From Clostridium sp. UBA1056 (lineage in GTDB: Bacteria; Bacillota; Clostridia; Clostridiales; Clostridiaceae), in contig DCDL01000061.1 in the NCBI GenBank assembly GCA_002316385.1, positions 669 to 16,306 of the forward strand: a DNA stretch of 15,638 bases, given 5' to 3'. The first letter of the stretch is position 1, and each line of letters begins with the position of its first letter. Below are positions 7,790 to 15,573 of this stretch, in pieces. The notes under the pieces are model-generated. The model was not told where the DNA came from. It saw only the letters and a program-made list of their open reading frames with translations, and did no database searches. Position numbers and translations under genes: made by a program.

Positions 7790-8734
7790 ATGAGAATAAC
7801 TCATGGTGTAATGGTTAATAGTTTTTTAGGTGATATGGATAATAACCTAAATATCTTAAATAAATTGCAAAGACAAGCTAATACGGGTAAGCTTTTTTCA
7901 AAGCCATCAGATGACCCTTTTAGGGCATCTCGTTCTATGCAATTGTATGCACAGATAAATGCAAACGAGCAGTATAGTAAGAATATTAAAGATGCTATCA
8001 ACTGGGCGGATACTACAGATACTGCCCTTAATCAAACGACAAAATGTGTTCAAAGAATTAACGAACTTGTAGTTGCAGCAGGAAATGCTACCTATGGTAC
8101 ACAGGAATTTTTGGCAATAAAAGAAGAAATAAATGAGAGAGTAGCAGAATTTGGACAAGTTTTAAATACTACTTTTGATGGAAAGTATATATTTGGTGGC
8201 AAAGATGGCCTGGTAAAACCAATAAAGATAGATTCAACGGGAGGAAGTAATAGTATAGCTATTAATGGAGATAAAGCTCTTATAAATCAATCATTAGAGG
8301 TTGAGATTTCCTTGGGGGTAAAGGTTGAATATACTGCAAATGCTATTGAATTATTGGAGTTTTCATATAAGGATGAATCAGGAAACACTTCAACTATGGA
8401 TGTAGGAGCAGTATTTAGTGATATTCTAAATAATTTGAATTCAGCAGCAGGACAAAAGCAACTGCTAGAAAAAAATCTAGGAGAGATGCAAAAAGTTCTT
8501 GACAATACCGTTGCTGTAAGAGCTAGGGTAGGAACTATGCAAAATAGAATGGATAGTTCTAAGAAATTAAATGAAGCAGAAAATTTTAATTTAACTGAAA
8601 TATTATCAAATAATGAAGATGTAGATGTAGTTAAAAAAGCTATGGAAATAGGTGCAGCTCAAACTGTATATATGGCATCACTTCAAACTAGTTCAAAGGT
8701 GCTACAGCCAACTATATTAGATTTCATAAGATAA
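7790..8734 (+). CDS. flgL: Hook-filament junction protein FlgL (HAP3)
   Basis: FlgL sits on FlgK and adapts the hook to the flagellin filament. The 314-residue protein is flagellin-like at both ends. The N-terminal core carries the family segment SKPSDDPFRASRSM (37-50), and TFDGKYIFGG (129-138) is the usual FlgL marker before the variable middle. The C-terminal helix ends with LQTSSKVLQPTILDFI. The length is typical for Firmicutes FlgL. AAGGAGG at 7776-7782 gives a strong ribosome binding site for the ATG. A 96-nt gap without an evident terminator separates it from fliW, so read-through is likely. Confidence 0.95.
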   Translation: MRITHGVMVNSFLGDMDNNLNILNKLQRQANTGKLFSKPSDDPFRASRSMQLYAQINANEQYSKNIKDAINWADTTDTALNQTTKCVQRINELVVAAGNATYGTQEFLAIKEEINERVAEFGQVLNTTFDGKYIFGGKDGLVKPIKIDSTGGSNSIAINGDKALINQSLEVEISLGVKVEYTANAIELLEFSYKDESGNTSTMDVGAVFSDILNNLNSAAGQKQLLEKNLGEMQKVLDNTVAVRARVGTMQNRMDSSKKLNEAENFNLTEILSNNEDVDVVKKAMEIGAAQTVYMASLQTSSKVLQPTILDFIR

Positions 8735-8782
8735 AAAATTAGATGGAATTTATACTGCTATATATTATTTTTATGAGTGATT

Positions 8783-8811
8783 TAAATTTATAGTGGTTAG
8801 GCGCTAGATAA
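8783..8811 (+). promoter_or_regulatory. Weak sigma-28-like sequence before fliW
   Basis: TAAA (8783-8786), 17 bp, then CTAGATAA (8804-8811) resembles the sigma-28 pattern. The spacer is 2 bp longer than in the two strong sites in this window, and the CG of the -10 core is missing. It is listed because the 96-nt flgL-fliW gap is one of the larger breaks in the late-gene block. It may be chance. Confidence 0.2.
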
Positions 8812-8830
8812 AATATAAGGAGTGAGGAAT

Positions 8831-9256
8831 TTGAAATTTAAGACGGAGATTAATGGAGTTATAGATTTTGATGAGAAAGATGTAATAATCTTTAAACATG
8901 GATTACCTGGGTTTGAAAACCTTAATAAATTTGTATTGATGGAACTAGATGAATATTCTCCATTTAAAATACTTCACTCCATAGAAGATAAAAATGTAGG
9001 AATGGTAACAATTAGTCCTTTTCATGTAATGAGTGATTATGAAATAGATTTATCTAATAATGTAATAAAAGAGCTAAATATTGATAATGCAGAAGATGTG
9101 TTGGTGCTAAGCACTGTAACTTTAAATAATCAAGTTAGTAAATTTACTACTAATTTAAGAGCTCCTATTATAGTGAATCTTAAAAATAATTTGGGGTATC
9201 AAATTATTTTAGATGAAGAAAAATATAGCATTAAACATTCGTTGAATAAGGAGTGA
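8831..9256 (+). CDS. fliW: Flagellar assembly factor FliW
   Basis: FliW binds free flagellin. When flagellin is exported, released FliW binds CsrA and relieves CsrA repression of flagellin mRNA. The 141-residue protein shows family segments IDFDEKDVIIF and GLPGF (24-28) near the N terminus, and TTNLRAPIIVN followed by YQIIL near the C terminus. The likely start is TTG at 8831: AAGGAG (8817-8822) is 8 nt before it and the family N terminus (KFKTEINGVIDF) begins there. A GTG at 8822 would lie within the SD itself. The stop is 4 nt before csrA, and the csrA SD lies in the end of fliW. Start-codon confidence is lower than identity confidence. Confidence 0.94.
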   Translation: MKFKTEINGVIDFDEKDVIIFKHGLPGFENLNKFVLMELDEYSPFKILHSIEDKNVGMVTISPFHVMSDYEIDLSNNVIKELNIDNAEDVLVLSTVTLNNQVSKFTTNLRAPIIVNLKNNLGYQIILDEEKYSIKHSLNKE

Positions 9257-9260
9257 TATT

Positions 9261-9482
9261 ATGCTAGTAGTAAAAAGAAAACAAGGTGAAGGCATTAAAA
9301 TAGGTGACGATATAGAAATAACTATAGTTAAATTAGAAGATAATACTGTAAAAATTGCTATTGAGGCACCTAAGGATATAAAAATATTAAGAAGTGAACT
9401 TTATAAAGAAATATTAGAAGAAAATAAAAGAGCCTTAGAAAGCACTATTGAGTTGTTAAATGCATTAAAGGATAAAAATTAA
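9261..9482 (+). CDS. csrA: Carbon storage/translational regulator CsrA
   Basis: CsrA is a dimeric RNA-binding protein that represses flagellin translation by covering GGA motifs at the Shine-Dalgarno. The 73-residue protein matches the family closely: MLVVKRKQGEGIKIGDDIEI at the N terminus, then VKIAIEAPKDIKILRSELY with the RNA-contacting R44; R6 is also kept. It has a C-terminal helix longer than that of enterobacterial CsrA, the region used for FliW binding in Bacillus. The ATG follows AAGGAGTGAT in the end of fliW. The flagellin leader about 3.4 kb downstream has a matching target site. A 101-nt gap follows; within it I see only AT-rich sequence and a short imperfect direct repeat. Confidence 0.97.
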   Translation: MLVVKRKQGEGIKIGDDIEITIVKLEDNTVKIAIEAPKDIKILRSELYKEILEENKRALESTIELLNALKDKN

Positions 9483-9583
9483 ATTGATAGGTTGAAAAGC
9501 AAGATATTTAATTAGAATAAGATATTAATTTAAGAGGTACGTATATTAAAAGTTATATAAATGTTAGAGTTTGGAGGAAACTT

Positions 9584-9943
9584 ATGTTCATTAATGGTAT
9601 AAATGTAGATAACAGCAGACAAAATTTTATTGAAGGTAAAGAATTTTTTAACATGACACAAGGAAATATGAAAAATACAGAAGAAGTTTCAATTAATAAT
9701 GATTATTTTTCCAAAGCTGAGATAGATGAAATTACTAGGTCTATGAATAAAGTAAAGAAAATACTAGACCATGAAAATACCGTTGTAGAGTACGAAGTTC
9801 ATAGTAAGTTTAATCAAGTGATGCTTAAAGTTGTTGATAAATATACTCAAGAAGTTATATTCGAAGTACCTCCTAGAAAAATTCTTGATGTAGTAGCAAG
9901 CATATGCGAAATGGCTGGAATTTTAGTTAATAAGCAGGCGTAA
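9584..9943 (+). CDS. flaG: FlaG family flagellar protein
   Basis: The 119-residue protein has a variable, Asn-rich first half. Its conserved second half fits FlaG: VVEYEVHSKFNQVMLKVVD, then TQEVIFEVPPRKILDVVASI, with the characteristic I/V-P-P-x-K/R segment before the last helix. FlaG is encoded beside fliD and fliS in many bacteria, and in some species it influences filament length. Its molecular job is not well established. The ATG follows GGAGG (9573-9577) with 6-nt spacing. No signal peptide or membrane segment is visible. It lies 30 nt before fliS, in the usual flaG-fliS/fliD cluster. Confidence 0.88.
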   Translation: MFINGINVDNSRQNFIEGKEFFNMTQGNMKNTEEVSINNDYFSKAEIDEITRSMNKVKKILDHENTVVEYEVHSKFNQVMLKVVDKYTQEVIFEVPPRKILDVVASICEMAGILVNKQA

Positions 9944-9973
9944 TTAAATATTTTAACTGGGGAGGAAATTTTT

Positions 9974-10357
9974 ATGTATAACAATAATGCATATAATACT
10001 TATAAAAATAATAGTGTAAACTATGCGTCTAAAGATCAATTACTTCTTATAATTTTAGATGGGGCTGTAAAATTTTCTAAAATGGGTAGACAAGCTATAT
10101 TAGATAAAGATATTAAAGGTGCTCATGAAAATATTATTAAAACACAAAATATATTTTATGAATTAATGATAAGCTTAGACTTAAATCATAGCGGTGACTG
10201 GGGATTAAATGTTATCAGTATCTACAAATTTATAATTGACAAATTAGTACAGGCAAATATAAAAAAGGATATAAACATTATGGATGAAATTATTCCACTT
10301 ATAGAGGAAATAAGAGATATGTGGAATGAAGTATATAAGGCAGCTAGAATAAGTTAA
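9974..10357 (+). CDS. fliS: Flagellin export chaperone FliS
   Basis: FliS binds the C-terminal helices of flagellin in the cytoplasm, blocks early polymerisation and hands it to the export gate. The 127-residue helical protein has the family N terminus NAYNTYKNNSVNYAS (5-19), then DQLLLIILDGAVKFSKMGR (21-39) with the conserved LxDGAxKF pattern. The C-terminal helices follow (EIIPLIEEIRDMWNEVYKAA). The ATG is preceded by GGGGAGG, ending at 9965. It competes in effect with FliW for free flagellin, so its place between fliW-csrA and the flagellin gene makes functional sense. fliD follows 23 nt later. Confidence 0.95.
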   Translation: MYNNNAYNTYKNNSVNYASKDQLLLIILDGAVKFSKMGRQAILDKDIKGAHENIIKTQNIFYELMISLDLNHSGDWGLNVISIYKFIIDKLVQANIKKDINIMDEIIPLIEEIRDMWNEVYKAARIS

Positions 10358-10380
10358 AGATTATAGAAGGAGATGATTTT

Positions 10381-12417
10381 GTGAGAACAACAGGACTTGC
10401 AACAGGACTAGATACAGAAAATATGATAAAACAAATGCTTACACCATATCAAAAAAGGGTAGATAGTGCAAAACAAGATAAAGATATTATTTTACTTAAA
10501 CAACAGTTATACAGAGATGTAGCAAAGGATATAAATGTTTTATACGGCAAGTATATGGATGTCAACTCTACTAGTAACTTAATGTTAAGTAGTAATTATA
10601 AAACCTCATTATTTAAAAGTTCTAATGATTTGGCAGTTTCTGCAGAAGGATTAGCTGGTGCTAAAGTTGGAAACTATAAAGTTAATGTTACAGAAGTAGC
10701 AAAACCAGCCCAAATAACTGAAACTGCAGCAAATTTAGGAAATAAAAAGTTTGATATTCTTGTTAATGGGAAAGCTGTAGAAGTAGATCTTAGCGGTGAT
10801 ACAAATTCTGCTAGTATAGTTAAAAAAATTAATGAGGCCTTTAGAAGAGCAGGAGTGGATACAAGAGCCTCAGAAAGTACATTAAGTGGTAAAATAGTTA
10901 TAGAAAGTAAAGGTGCTGGAGCTAATGAGGCTTTACAAATTGTAGAGTTTGGTGATAAAACAGCTGCTTCAATATCTGGAATCAATGTTTCTAATATTAA
11001 AGATAAAATTTTTGGTATAAATATAAATGGAACTATAAAAACTGTGGATTTAACATCTACGAGTGGATTAAGTAATGATGAGATCATTGAGAGAATAAAT
11101 AAATCTATTGGTACTTTAGGCCTTGCAGAAGTAGATAATGGTGGTAACATTACTATTAAAACATCTTCTAAAGGAGATGGAAGTAAAATTTCTGCAACGA
11201 TAAACGATCAAGCATTGTCAGATTTAGGAACTGATACTGAGGAAGCCATAGTATCAATGAGATTAGATGAGCTAAAAGGTAAAATTACAACATTCATGGT
11301 TAATGGAAAGCTGGTAAAATTAGATTTAACTACAGTACCTGATGCAGAAGTAGAAAAGAAGATTAATGATACATTAGGAGATTTATTAAATGTAAAAATT
11401 GATCCTTTAAAAAATGTTGAATTTAAAACAAAGAAGGTAGGAGCTACTCAAGAAATTAAGGTAATAGATAATAGTACTGAAATAGCATGTGGAACTTCAG
11501 TAGATGGACAGACTAATGGTAAAATTGAAAATCCTCTTTGGAAGAGCACTGGAACAGATATTCAAGGTACTATATCAGATACCTATGGTAACACTAAAGA
11601 TATAGCAAGTATTTCAAAAGGGAAGAACGTGTTTATTGTAGATAATGTTAAATTTACAATAACAGATAAAACTAATGGAGATGCGCTTATTAGTGGTAAG
11701 GAAGATAATACAGAATTTATAAAAAATATTAAAGCCTTTGTAGAGGATTATAATAAATTAATAGCAAAGGTCCATGGTTTAGTTAATGAGAAAAAGCAAT
11801 ACACTTATAAGCCACTTACAGATTCACAGAAAAAAGAAATGTCAGAGGAAGAAATAAAACTCTGGAATGAAAAAACAAAACAGGGATTATTAAAAAATGA
11901 TGATATTTTAAGAAGATTAGATGCTGATTTAAGACAAGCTTTTTTAATTCCAGTAGATGGTAAAACCTTAAGTAGCATAGGAATTACTTTTAGTAAAGAT
12001 TACAGTGCTAAAGCAGGACAGTTGGAAGTAGATGAAACTAAGCTTTCTAAGGCACTATCAGATGATTCAAATGAAGTGTTAAAAATATTTACTACAATGG
12101 CTGATCCAGCATTAAAAGGGAATGAGAAATATAAGAATACAGGTGTAATGCAGAGGTTAAAGGATATATTTAATGATGCAGCTGTAAAACCTACATCAAA
12201 GTTATTGACTAAAGCTGGTCTTGAAGGTAGAAGAGAATATGACAATGATTTATATAAGTCTATTCTGAAAAAAGAAAAAGAAATAAGTGCATTCGAAAAA
12301 ATGTTAAAAACAAAGGAAGAGGCATACTATATCAAATTCGCAGCATTAGAAAAAGCTATGAATGGATATAATTCACAACAAGCTTGGTTCTCTCAACAAT
12401 TTGGTGGAGGAAAATAA
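10381..12417 (+). CDS. fliD: Flagellar filament cap protein FliD (HAP2)
   Basis: FliD forms the cap at the filament tip and guides insertion of flagellin monomers. The 678-residue protein starts with the family sequence RTTGLATGLDTENMIKQML and ends with the FliD_C helix (YYIKFAALEKAMNGYNSQQ, then AWFSQQF). The large middle region is rich in T, D, K and beta-type repeats, as expected for surface-exposed head domains. It is longer than the roughly 470-residue enterobacterial FliD, consistent with extra head domains. The start is GTG, chosen because AAGGAG (10367-10372) lies 8 nt upstream and the conserved N terminus begins there. The stop overlaps the next ATG (TAATG). Confidence 0.95.
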   Translation: MRTTGLATGLDTENMIKQMLTPYQKRVDSAKQDKDIILLKQQLYRDVAKDINVLYGKYMDVNSTSNLMLSSNYKTSLFKSSNDLAVSAEGLAGAKVGNYKVNVTEVAKPAQITETAANLGNKKFDILVNGKAVEVDLSGDTNSASIVKKINEAFRRAGVDTRASESTLSGKIVIESKGAGANEALQIVEFGDKTAASISGINVSNIKDKIFGININGTIKTVDLTSTSGLSNDEIIERINKSIGTLGLAEVDNGGNITIKTSSKGDGSKISATINDQALSDLGTDTEEAIVSMRLDELKGKITTFMVNGKLVKLDLTTVPDAEVEKKINDTLGDLLNVKIDPLKNVEFKTKKVGATQEIKVIDNSTEIACGTSVDGQTNGKIENPLWKSTGTDIQGTISDTYGNTKDIASISKGKNVFIVDNVKFTITDKTNGDALISGKEDNTEFIKNIKAFVEDYNKLIAKVHGLVNEKKQYTYKPLTDSQKKEMSEEEIKLWNEKTKQGLLKNDDILRRLDADLRQAFLIPVDGKTLSSIGITFSKDYSAKAGQLEVDETKLSKALSDDSNEVLKIFTTMADPALKGNEKYKNTGVMQRLKDIFNDAAVKPTSKLLTKAGLEGRREYDNDLYKSILKKEKEISAFEKMLKTKEEAYYIKFAALEKAMNGYNSQQAWFSQQFGGGK

Positions 12418-12749
12418 TGAAAAATGAAAAAGAACTTTTCTTACAATATCGTGAAATTACTCTAGAGATAGAGAAATTATTAGAAGAAGATAAAATAGAA
12501 GAGTTGGAATATGCTTTAGAAGAAAGACAGAAAGTTTTAGATAAAATGATAGATGTGGATAGAGTCCAAGGTGGAAAGTGGATTAAGGAATTAGAAATAC
12601 AAGAACTTCATGAAAAAGTATATTCATTGATGGAAGAGAAAAAAGTGTCTATAAAAAACGAAATAAGAAGACTAAATCAAGGGAAAAGAGTAAGTTGCGT
12701 TTATTCTAATGATGGTGAAAAGGGAATATATTTTTCTCAAAAAATATAA
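12417..12749 (+). CDS. fliT: FliT-like flagellar chaperone
   Basis: This is a small (110 residues), highly charged and almost wholly helical protein directly after fliD, the standard position of FliT, which chaperones FliD for export. The ATG overlaps the fliD stop as TAATG, with GGTGGAGG at 12403-12410, so it is probably translationally coupled. An in-frame TTG at 12384 would extend it back into fliD, but it has no better SD. Sequence conservation in FliT is poor. The visible pattern is repeated acidic helices (IEKLLEEDKIEELEYALEER) and a basic stretch, then a short tail with one Cys. The assignment rests mostly on gene position and helix content. Confidence 0.75.
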   Translation: MKNEKELFLQYREITLEIEKLLEEDKIEELEYALEERQKVLDKMIDVDRVQGGKWIKELEIQELHEKVYSLMEEKKVSIKNEIRRLNQGKRVSCVYSNDGEKGIYFSQKI

Positions 12750-12790
12750 GTAAAAATTTAAAAATTTTTCAAAAAAGTTTTAAAAAAAGC

Positions 12791-12817
12791 TAAAGTCTTT
12801 TAAATATGTAGCGATAA
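12791..12817 (+). promoter_or_regulatory. Sigma-28 promoter of the flagellin gene
   Basis: TAAAGTCT (12791-12798) and AGCGATAA (12810-12817), with 15 bp between TAAA and the -10 octamer, closely match the sigma-28 consensus TAAA-N15-GCCGATAA. Transcription should start near 12824, giving a leader of about 84 nt. It is the best promoter match in the window and should be silenced by FlgM until the hook is complete. Confidence 0.88.
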
Positions 12818-12868
12818 ATAAATTAGATGAGTTCATTAGAACAATATAATGGACTTGTTTAAAATAAA

Positions 12869-12899
12869 GGCAAGGATGCCAATTGAATTTCAAGGAGGA
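12869..12899 (+). promoter_or_regulatory. Predicted CsrA-binding leader element of flagellin mRNA
   Basis: GGCAAGGATGCC (12869-12880) folds as a 4-bp GGCA/TGCC stem that presents AGGA in the loop. Its CAAGGATG core matches the known CsrA target consensus. A second GGA site, CAAGGAGGA (12891-12899), is the Shine-Dalgarno itself, 8 nt before the ATG. One upstream hairpin site plus one SD-overlapping site is the arrangement known for B. subtilis hag. CsrA bound at both would block ribosome entry, and FliW would lift this. Confidence 0.8.
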
Positions 12900-12907
12900 A
12901 TTTTATT

Positions 12908-13720
12908 ATGATTATCAATCACAACATGAATGCATTAAATGCACACAGAAACATGGCTTTAAACACAACTACTGCTGGAAAGTCTATGGAAAAATTATCT
13001 TCAGGTTTAAGAATTAACAGAGCTGGAGATGATGCAGCAGGATTAGCTATTTCTGAAAAAATGAGAGCTCAAATCAGAGGTTTAGATCAAGCAGCAAGAA
13101 ACTCACAAGATGGTATATCATTAATACAAACTGCAGAGGGTGGTTTGAATGAAACTCACGCAATTCTTCAAAGAATGAGAGAGCTTTCAGTTCAAGCATC
13201 AAATGATACTAACGTTACAGCTGATAGAGCTGCTATCCAAACAGAAATAAACCAATTAGCTTCAGAAATTTCAAGAGTAGCAACAAAAACTTCATTCAAT
13301 AATCAAATATTATTAAATGGAAATTTATCAGCGTTAAATATTCAAACTGGAGCAAACAAGAGTGATATAACAGTTATAAACTTAACAGCTGTAGATGCAG
13401 GTACATTAAACATTGGTGGTTTAAGTGTTAGTTCTACTGATAGTGCAAATAATGCTATAAGTGCTTTAGATACAGCACTATCAACTGTAAGTACTTTCAG
13501 AGCTAATCTTGGAGCATATCAAAATAGATTAGAACATACAATTAACAACTTAAATGTTAACTCTGAGAACTTAACAGCAGCTGAATCAAGAATAAGAGAC
13601 GTTGACATGGCTAAAGAGATGATGGTATTTTCTAAAAACAACATTCTTCAACAAGCTGCACAAGCAATGCTTGCTCAAGCTAATCAACAACCACAAGGTG
13701 TATTACAATTATTAAGATAA
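12908..13720 (+). CDS. fliC: Flagellin, short form lacking large D2/D3 domains
   Basis: This is the filament subunit, 270 residues. The conserved N-terminal D0/D1 (about 1-138; MIINHNMNALNAHRNM, then KLSSGLRINRAGDDAAGLAI) and C-terminal D1/D0 (about 195-270; ending QPQGVLQLLR) are complete. Only about 55 residues separate them, so the exposed D2/D3 domains are missing, as in Bacillus Hag. The middle is rich in Ser/Thr (152-196), which could serve as glycosylation sites for the adjacent Maf. There is no cysteine, as usual for flagellins. The segment LQRMRELSVQ (87-96) keeps the TLR5-recognised motif. Codon use includes more C-ending codons than its neighbours, consistent with high expression. 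It has a sigma-28 promoter, a CsrA-type leader and its own terminator. It could equally be named hag. Confidence 0.98.
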   Translation: MIINHNMNALNAHRNMALNTTTAGKSMEKLSSGLRINRAGDDAAGLAISEKMRAQIRGLDQAARNSQDGISLIQTAEGGLNETHAILQRMRELSVQASNDTNVTADRAAIQTEINQLASEISRVATKTSFNNQILLNGNLSALNIQTGANKSDITVINLTAVDAGTLNIGGLSVSSTDSANNAISALDTALSTVSTFRANLGAYQNRLEHTINNLNVNSENLTAAESRIRDVDMAKEMMVFSKNNILQQAAQAMLAQANQQPQGVLQLLR

Positions 13721-13727
13721 TTAAAGT

Positions 13728-13763
13728 AAAAATAGGACTCTGCATTTGCAGAGTTCTATTTTT
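13728..13763 (+). terminator. Strong intrinsic terminator after flagellin
   Basis: AATAGGACTCTGC (13731-13743) pairs with GCAGAGTTCTATT (13748-13760) through one G:U pair, around a 4-nt loop. The pairing extends outward as an A run against the T tract, ending at 13763. The stem is GC-richer than other hairpins in the window. maf begins 17 nt later, so any maf expression from the flagellin promoter depends on read-through. Confidence 0.9.
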
Positions 13764-13780
13764 AAGTAGGTGAGGAAAAT

Positions 13781-15496
13781 ATGAGTGAAAAAAATGAATA
13801 TGAGCTTAGATTAGTGAAAAGTAAAGATAATTATAATACCTATGAGATTATTAGAGGGAATAGTACTATAGTTTTAGGAAGTAAATATAACTATGAAAGA
13901 ACTATGGAGCAGCTCTTTAGTAAATTACAAGATATTAATGAAAATACAGTAATTATCATATATGGCTTAGATAGCGGTGAATATTTAGAAAAATTAAGTA
14001 AATTAGTTACATATAATAATAAGGTTTTAGTAATTGAACCAATAGAGAGTATAGCTAAAAAATATAAAGATAGAAAATATAAAAATTTGAATATAGTTTC
14101 TATAAGGGATATAGATAAATATATAAATAGAAATTTAATAGATCTTAACAATATAAATAATATTATATTCCATTGCTTTGGAAATTATGGCAGAGCCTTT
14201 AAAGATGAGTATGAGGTATTTGTAAAAGAATTAAATGAATTAACTGTAAATATAAAGTTGAATATTAATACTATAAATAAACTTAAAAAGGAATCTACTT
14301 TTAATATAATAAATAATTTAATAGAGATAAATAACTCTTATAACTTTAAGGATTGGGAGGGAATTTATCGTGGAGCTACGGCATTAGTAATATCTGCAGG
14401 GCCTTCTTTAGATAAAAATATTAATGACTTATTAAAGTATAAGGATAAACTTGATAATTGTGTTATTATTGCTGGAAATAGAACTGTAAAGCCTTTAATT
14501 GAAAATGGTATAATACCAGATTTTGTTTGTGCCATAGACCCACAAGAGGTAGTCTATGATATGGTCAAGGATTATTTATCCTATAAGATACCTTTAGTAT
14601 ATACAGAAAACACCAACAACAAATTGATAAAGTTGACTGAAGGAAATAGATTTTTTGGGAGTAATGGATTAGCTTTACTTTTAGGCGATAGAATATTAAA
14701 TAAACTCAGTCAGTTTTATTCAGGGGGATCTGTTGCTCATTTACAAACAAATGTGGCAGTGAAACTTGGATGTGAGTCTATAATATTTTTAGGACAAGAT
14801 TTAGCATATACCTTTGATAAGAGCCATTCAAATTCTACAGAAAATAAAATAGATTTAAAGCCAACTAAAGCTTCAACTTTTTATGTTAAAGATGTCTATG
14901 ATAAAGATATTTTAACAGAGTTTTCTTTGAATCATTTTAGAATTTATCTAGAAGATTATATTAAACAAGTAAAAGGGATCAAGGATATACAGTTTATTAA
15001 TAGTTCCTATGGTGCTAATATAAATGGAACTGTATTTAAAGAGCTGGAAGAAGTTTTTGAAGAAAATAATTTTATGAAAATATCAAAAGTTAAATTACCT
15101 AAGGATAGTGAAAAGATGAGTTTTAATTTCAATAAATTTAAAGAGGAATTTAAATGTAAAATGAAAGAGTTTATCTTAGATATAGATAAATCTATTTATA
15201 AATGTGAAAAAAATCTAAGTTTAAGTTCTGAAAAGAAAATTAAAGAAAACTTACTCTTTATAAAGAAGGTTAATGAGAGGATAAATGGATATAAAGAATT
15301 ATTTATTTTCGATTACTTTATAAGCGGATTTTTAATAAATGCAGATTCATATTTTGAATTTTCTGTAGAAGATTCAAGAGATTCATTAAATTATGCAAAA
15401 AAAGTTTCTTGTGGATATAAAGAGTATTTAAAAGAACTTAAGAAAATTTTGGAGGAAATAACAACTTCTTTAGATGAATCTAGCATTAATATATAA
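13781..15496 (+). CDS. maf: Motility accessory factor Maf, predicted flagellin glycosyltransferase
   Basis: This 571-residue cytoplasmic protein belongs to the Maf/DUF115 (MptE-like) family. In Campylobacter, Aeromonas, Geobacillus and clostridia, members are needed to attach nonulosonic acids (pseudaminic or legionaminic type) to flagellin Ser/Thr. Visible core motifs are ALVISAGPSLDKN (201-213), IIAGNRTVKPLIENGIIPDFV followed by CAIDPQ (229-255), and SGGSVAHLQTNVAVKLG ending in FLGQDLAYT (314-343). A less conserved N-terminal domain and a Lys/Glu-rich helical C-terminal region flank the core. There is no membrane segment. The ATG follows AGGTGAGG (13768-13775), 17 nt after the flagellin terminator. 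The sugar cannot be told from sequence; synthesis genes are not in the window. Confidence 0.9.
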   Translation: MSEKNEYELRLVKSKDNYNTYEIIRGNSTIVLGSKYNYERTMEQLFSKLQDINENTVIIIYGLDSGEYLEKLSKLVTYNNKVLVIEPIESIAKKYKDRKYKNLNIVSIRDIDKYINRNLIDLNNINNIIFHCFGNYGRAFKDEYEVFVKELNELTVNIKLNINTINKLKKESTFNIINNLIEINNSYNFKDWEGIYRGATALVISAGPSLDKNINDLLKYKDKLDNCVIIAGNRTVKPLIENGIIPDFVCAIDPQEVVYDMVKDYLSYKIPLVYTENTNNKLIKLTEGNRFFGSNGLALLLGDRILNKLSQFYSGGSVAHLQTNVAVKLGCESIIFLGQDLAYTFDKSHSNSTENKIDLKPTKASTFYVKDVYDKDILTEFSLNHFRIYLEDYIKQVKGIKDIQFINSSYGANINGTVFKELEEVFEENNFMKISKVKLPKDSEKMSFNFNKFKEEFKCKMKEFILDIDKSIYKCEKNLSLSSEKKIKENLLFIKKVNERINGYKELFIFDYFISGFLINADSYFEFSVEDSRDSLNYAKKVSCGYKEYLKELKKILEEITTSLDESSINI

Positions 15497-15528
15497 ATAT
15501 TTATGGATAAATAAGTATGTATTACTCT

Positions 15529-15572
15529 ATATTTAAAGGATATGTAATTGTATATACATATCTTTTAAATAT
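15529..15572 (+). terminator. Long AT-rich hairpin after maf, possible terminator
   Basis: Arms 15529-15546 and 15555-15572 pair over 18 bp with one G:U, around the 8-nt loop ATTGTATA. It lies 33 nt after the maf stop. There is no T tract directly after the right arm, although the arm contains TTTT, so termination is plausible but not certain. The next promoter-like sequence starts 2 nt after it. Confidence 0.5.
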
Positions 15573-15573
15573 G

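Noticed and set aside
9501..9532. Imperfect tandem repeat (AAGATATTTAATT / AAGATATTAATTT) between csrA and flaG
   Set aside because: It is short, AT-only apart from single G bases, and likely by chance in such DNA. No function suggested.
10674..11150. A 158-codon open frame on the minus strand, inside fliD
   Set aside because: It is antisense to a clearly real gene, the translation is low-complexity (Leu/Ser/Ile/Pro) with no recognisable motif, and it has no credible ribosome binding site. It is a by-product of fliD codon use.
12384..12416. TTG start that would lengthen the FliT-like protein by 11 residues
   Set aside because: The extension reads fliD sequence in another frame. The TAATG overlap with a GGAGG SD is a normal coupled start.
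12752..12769. AAAAATTT/AAATTTTT inverted repeat after fliT, considered as a terminator
   Set aside because: The stem is made only of A:T pairs with a 2-nt loop in a homopolymer-rich stretch, and no clear T tract follows. It may slow polymerase but cannot be supported as a terminator.
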